A DNA stretch of 7,990 bases from JBFJWR01 sp041623535. GTDB lineage: Bacteria; Pseudomonadota; Gammaproteobacteria; Pseudomonadales; JBFGWM01. The position numbers and the translations under genes are program-made. The notes under the pieces were generated by a model that saw nothing but the letters and a program-made list of their open reading frames with translations, was not told where the DNA came from and ran no database searches. The stretch spans positions 1-7,990 of the forward strand of contig JBFJWR010000129.1 of the NCBI GenBank assembly GCA_041623535.1, given 5' to 3'. Shown piece by piece: positions 5,828 to 7,990 of this stretch (within the stretch, counting starts at the first letter, position 1; each line of letters begins with the position of its first letter).

Positions 5828-5906
5828 TGCTAATCCCGCTGATGTGATGCTGCTGTTGCAAGGATAGTTGATTTGCGGACGCGAAAAAATGCTTCAGGCG
5901 CCGGAC
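5828..5906 (-). other. 79-nt gap between lipase and KAS III genes
   Basis: The gap contains a T6 run early in the transcript direction (after GAAGCA) without a stable stem before it. A -10-like TATCCT lies nearer the KAS III start, without a convincing -35. It may carry a weak internal promoter, or the three lipid genes may simply be cotranscribed. No operator or palindrome stands out. Confidence 0.3.
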
Positions 5907-7364
5907 TCAGTCCACCGGCAAACCACTGCGTTTTGGCTCCACCCATTCCACCGGTGCCAGCAGCGCCTTGAAAAGCGGAATGGCCTCCGCGACCGAGGCC
6001 CGCCCCCAGGCCAGGGCCTGATCCAGGTCTTCCCGGTGTGGCAGCAGGTTGACCGGCGACAGCGTGGGCCGGAACTGCACCAGCCAGTCGAGGTAAGGCC
6101 GGTTGCCCGGCATCTGCACCTGCACGGTGGAAGTTACCGGCACCAGCCACATGTGGCCGGGCTTGGCCTGCGGCAGGAAACTGTCGAAGGCGAGATAACA
6201 GGCATTACGGGTGCCGATGCGACCCTCCTGCACCCGCCGCCAGGCGATGCGCGCCGGCACATTGGCCACCACGCCACCGTCCACCAGGCCAGCCACCTTG
6301 TAGGCGGAACGCAGTTCACGCAGCATCGCGTCGGTGCGCGTGTCCGCCGACGATGCCTCGTAATGCAGTACACCGGGAATTGCCGAGGAAAATCCCACCG
6401 CGTCGCGCACATTGAACTGGCGCGACATGCCGTCGCCGCCGAGCACCACTTCCTTGACCAGCAAGGGCGACAGGTAGCCCAGCATCTGCAGCATTCGCCA
6501 GGCCAGTTTGTGGGAGAACCGGCCGCCGGCGAACACATCGTGGCGTGGTTTGAACGCGTCCGGCAGCGCCCGGTACACCGCCGCGCGCAGGCCGCCGACC
6601 ACGGTGTCCAGGGGAATCGGCAATTCATGCATGCGCAACGGCGTGCCATCCGGGTGCGCGAGAATCTGGTCGAAAGCTTCCAGGTGCAGGCGCAGCAGGC
6701 CGGGGACGCCGTGCCGCACCTCGGCGCGCGGCCGGCGGAATATCTGGTAGGTATTCAGTGAAGCAGCAAACTCGACTTCCTCCTCGTAAATACCCTGAAC
6801 ACTGACTGCCCGGAAAGCCCCCAGCAGGGCGCCGATGGACGCACCGCAGATATACGAAGGAATCAGCCCATGTTCCTCCATGCTCTGCCAGGCGCCCAGG
6901 TAGACATACCCCGCACCACCCCCGCCGCCTGCCACGTTGACCAGCATCTTGATGCCGACCTCAGCATCCAGATCGCGCGCCCTGAAATCGGATTTGTGCG
7001 CAGCCAGCACGGCCGCCCGCGCCTCGCTCAGCCGGATGGTGAATCCCTGCAACAGGGTTGCTGCCCGCAGTAATCGCCGGTGCGGGTCGCCGGTTTCGCG
7101 CAATACGTGGGAAAATATGTGGATTACATCCTTGCGCAAGGGCTGGATGACATCCTGCGAGACCTGCACATCCGGCCGCTCATTCACCGGCTCGCCGCGC
7201 GCGGCTCCCGGCTGGAACACGGTCAGGCTGGAAAAATTGAACAGGTAGCGCAGCATGCGGTACTCGCCCGGGCGCATCGCGTCCGGATGCTGGATGTGGG
7301 CAGACACCAGGGATCGCTCCATGCGCTGCAGGGACAGCAGCTGCTTGCGAACCTCGTTTTTCAC
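5907..7364 (-). CDS. Patatin-like phospholipase / acyl hydrolase
   Basis: A 485-residue serine acyl hydrolase of the patatin family, which cleaves acyl chains from phospholipids or other acyl esters. The patatin domain starts near residue 139. It has a glycine-rich oxyanion loop, AGGGGGAG (145-152), the nucleophile elbow GASIG with S176, and the catalytic-dyad aspartate D362 in LVDGGVVANVP. The SSAIPGVL segment before the dyad (326-333) is also typical. An N-terminal region of about 135 residues, charged and probably helical, precedes the domain and is not recognised. No signal peptide is seen, so the enzyme is probably intracellular or peripheral on the membrane. The start is a GTG at 7364 whose bases overlap the stop of the upstream ligase gene (GTGA, 4 nt), pointing to translational coupling; no strong ribosome binding site precedes it. 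With the ligase next door, freed fatty acids could be activated at once. The substrate is unknown. Confidence 0.88.
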   Translation of the reverse strand: MKNEVRKQLLSLQRMERSLVSAHIQHPDAMRPGEYRMLRYLFNFSSLTVFQPGAARGEPVNERPDVQVSQDVIQPLRKDVIHIFSHVLRETGDPHRRLLRAATLLQGFTIRLSEARAAVLAAHKSDFRARDLDAEVGIKMLVNVAGGGGGAGYVYLGAWQSMEEHGLIPSYICGASIGALLGAFRAVSVQGIYEEEVEFAASLNTYQIFRRPRAEVRHGVPGLLRLHLEAFDQILAHPDGTPLRMHELPIPLDTVVGGLRAAVYRALPDAFKPRHDVFAGGRFSHKLAWRMLQMLGYLSPLLVKEVVLGGDGMSRQFNVRDAVGFSSAIPGVLHYEASSADTRTDAMLRELRSAYKVAGLVDGGVVANVPARIAWRRVQEGRIGTRNACYLAFDSFLPQAKPGHMWLVPVTSTVQVQMPGNRPYLDWLVQFRPTLSPVNLLPHREDLDQALAWGRASVAEAIPLFKALLAPVEWVEPKRSGLPVD

Positions 7365-7990
7365 GCGACGTCCGGGCTGCTGTCGCGCAATTTGCGGCGC
7401 AAGACCTTGCCGACATCCGACTTCGGCAACTGATCCCGCAATTCAAACAACTTGGGCACCTTGTAGCCGGTCAGACTCTTGCGGCAGAAAGCCTGCAATT
7501 CAGCAAAGGAAATATCCGGATTGTGGGAAACCACGAACACCTTGATCGCCTCACCGCTGGCCTCGTCCGCCACGCCGACTGCAGCCGATTCGATCACGTC
7601 CGGGTGCTGGTTGAGCACCTCCTCGATTTCATTGGGATACACGTTAAACCCGGACACGATCATCATGTCTTTCAGGCGATCGACGATCTGCACGTAACCG
7701 TCCGGCCGGATGACCGCGATATCGCCGCTGTGCAGCCAGCCGTCCGCATCCAGCACCTGCGCAGTTTCCGCCTCGCCCCGCCAGTACCCCTGCATGACCT
7801 GCGGACCGCGTACGCACAGTTCGCCGCGGGCGTCCGTACCCGGCGGAATGACAGTCCCATCGGTATCAACCAGGCGCAGCTCCGTGCCGGACAGTGGCAA
7901 CCCCACGGTACCCGGCTGAATCGCATCGGGGGGATTGACGGTCACCGCCGGCGATGCCTCGGTGAGACCGTAACCCTCGGAGACCGCGCA
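7361..7990 (-). CDS. Long-chain acyl-CoA synthetase (FadD-type AMP-dependent ligase), N-terminus cut by window edge
   Basis: Only the last 209 residues are inside the window, in frame from base 7990. They carry the downstream core motifs of adenylate-forming (ANL) enzymes in order: SEGYGLTEASP (A5, the YGxTE loop that holds ATP); GELCVRGPQVMQGYW; DGWLHSGDIAVIRPDGY (A7, with the ribose-binding Asp); IVDRLKDMMIVSGFNVYPNEIEE (A8 hinge); and GYKVPKLFELRDQLPKSDVGKVLRRKL (A10, with the catalytic lysine in KSDVGKVLR). This fits FadD-type fatty acid-CoA ligases, which join fatty acid, ATP and CoA. A ligase of another chain length is possible because the acyl pocket lies outside the window. The reading frame runs upstream past the GTG at 7945, so that GTG is internal. 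The stop overlaps the GTG of the patatin gene by 4 nt, so both are in one operon. Confidence 0.9.
   Translation of the reverse strand, partial: CAVSEGYGLTEASPAVTVNPPDAIQPGTVGLPLSGTELRLVDTDGTVIPPGTDARGELCVRGPQVMQGYWRGEAETAQVLDADGWLHSGDIAVIRPDGYVQIVDRLKDMMIVSGFNVYPNEIEEVLNQHPDVIESAAVGVADEASGEAIKVFVVSHNPDISFAELQAFCRKSLTGYKVPKLFELRDQLPKSDVGKVLRRKLRDSSPDVA

Noticed and set aside
1..7990. CRISPR arrays, tRNA or rRNA genes, insertion sequences, phage genes
   Set aside because: No spaced repeats, cloverleaf-like sequence, transposase or terminal inverted repeats were found. The only tandem repeat is the coding array in hvfA.

Overview
The window looks like a GC-rich gammaproteobacterial chromosome segment. 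The evidence is FabH-like and FadD-like lipid enzymes, an OprO/OprP-type outer-membrane porin, and a complete hvf-type RiPP operon. The genus cannot be fixed from this sequence. Every gene I can support lies on the minus strand, so transcription runs from high to low coordinates. The long plus-strand reading frames are antisense shadows.

Right side (7990 to 4709), lipid module. In transcription order it holds the C-terminal part of an acyl-CoA synthetase (FadD type, cut by the window edge), a patatin-like phospholipase whose GTG start overlaps the synthetase stop (GTGA), and after 79 nt a FabH-like beta-ketoacyl synthase III with a Cys-His-Asn triad. Together they suggest release of acyl chains from lipid, activation to acyl-CoA, and use of acyl-CoA as a primer for condensation. 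That pathway is inference from neighbourhood.

Centre (4700 to 1630), hvf operon. After a 309-nt gene-free stretch with candidate promoters come hvfA, hvfB, hvfC and a DoxX-family membrane protein gene. HvfA is a secreted precursor peptide with nine Cys-centred EGKC motifs in a regular 16-residue repeat. HvfB is a DUF692/MNIO iron enzyme and HvfC is its DUF2063-type partner. In the characterised Haemophilus system, HvfB with HvfC converts EGKC cysteines to copper-binding oxazolone/thioamide groups, so this operon most likely makes a ribosomally encoded copper-binding peptide. A 15-bp hairpin between hvfA and hvfB probably separates expression of the abundant peptide from that of the enzymes. 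hvfB and hvfC overlap by 8 nt, and the DoxX gene follows after 40 nt.

Left side (1629 to 1). A 431-nt intergenic stretch carries two adjacent perfect inverted repeats and a possible Pho box. It is followed by a phosphate-selective-porin-family gene that runs off the left edge with most of its sequence visible.

The most interesting item is the hvf RiPP operon: its nine-motif peptide, the interspersed cysteine-free EGKK variants, the hvfA-hvfB hairpin and the ECF-like promoter candidates. The family itself is already known; the architecture here is what deserves a closer look.
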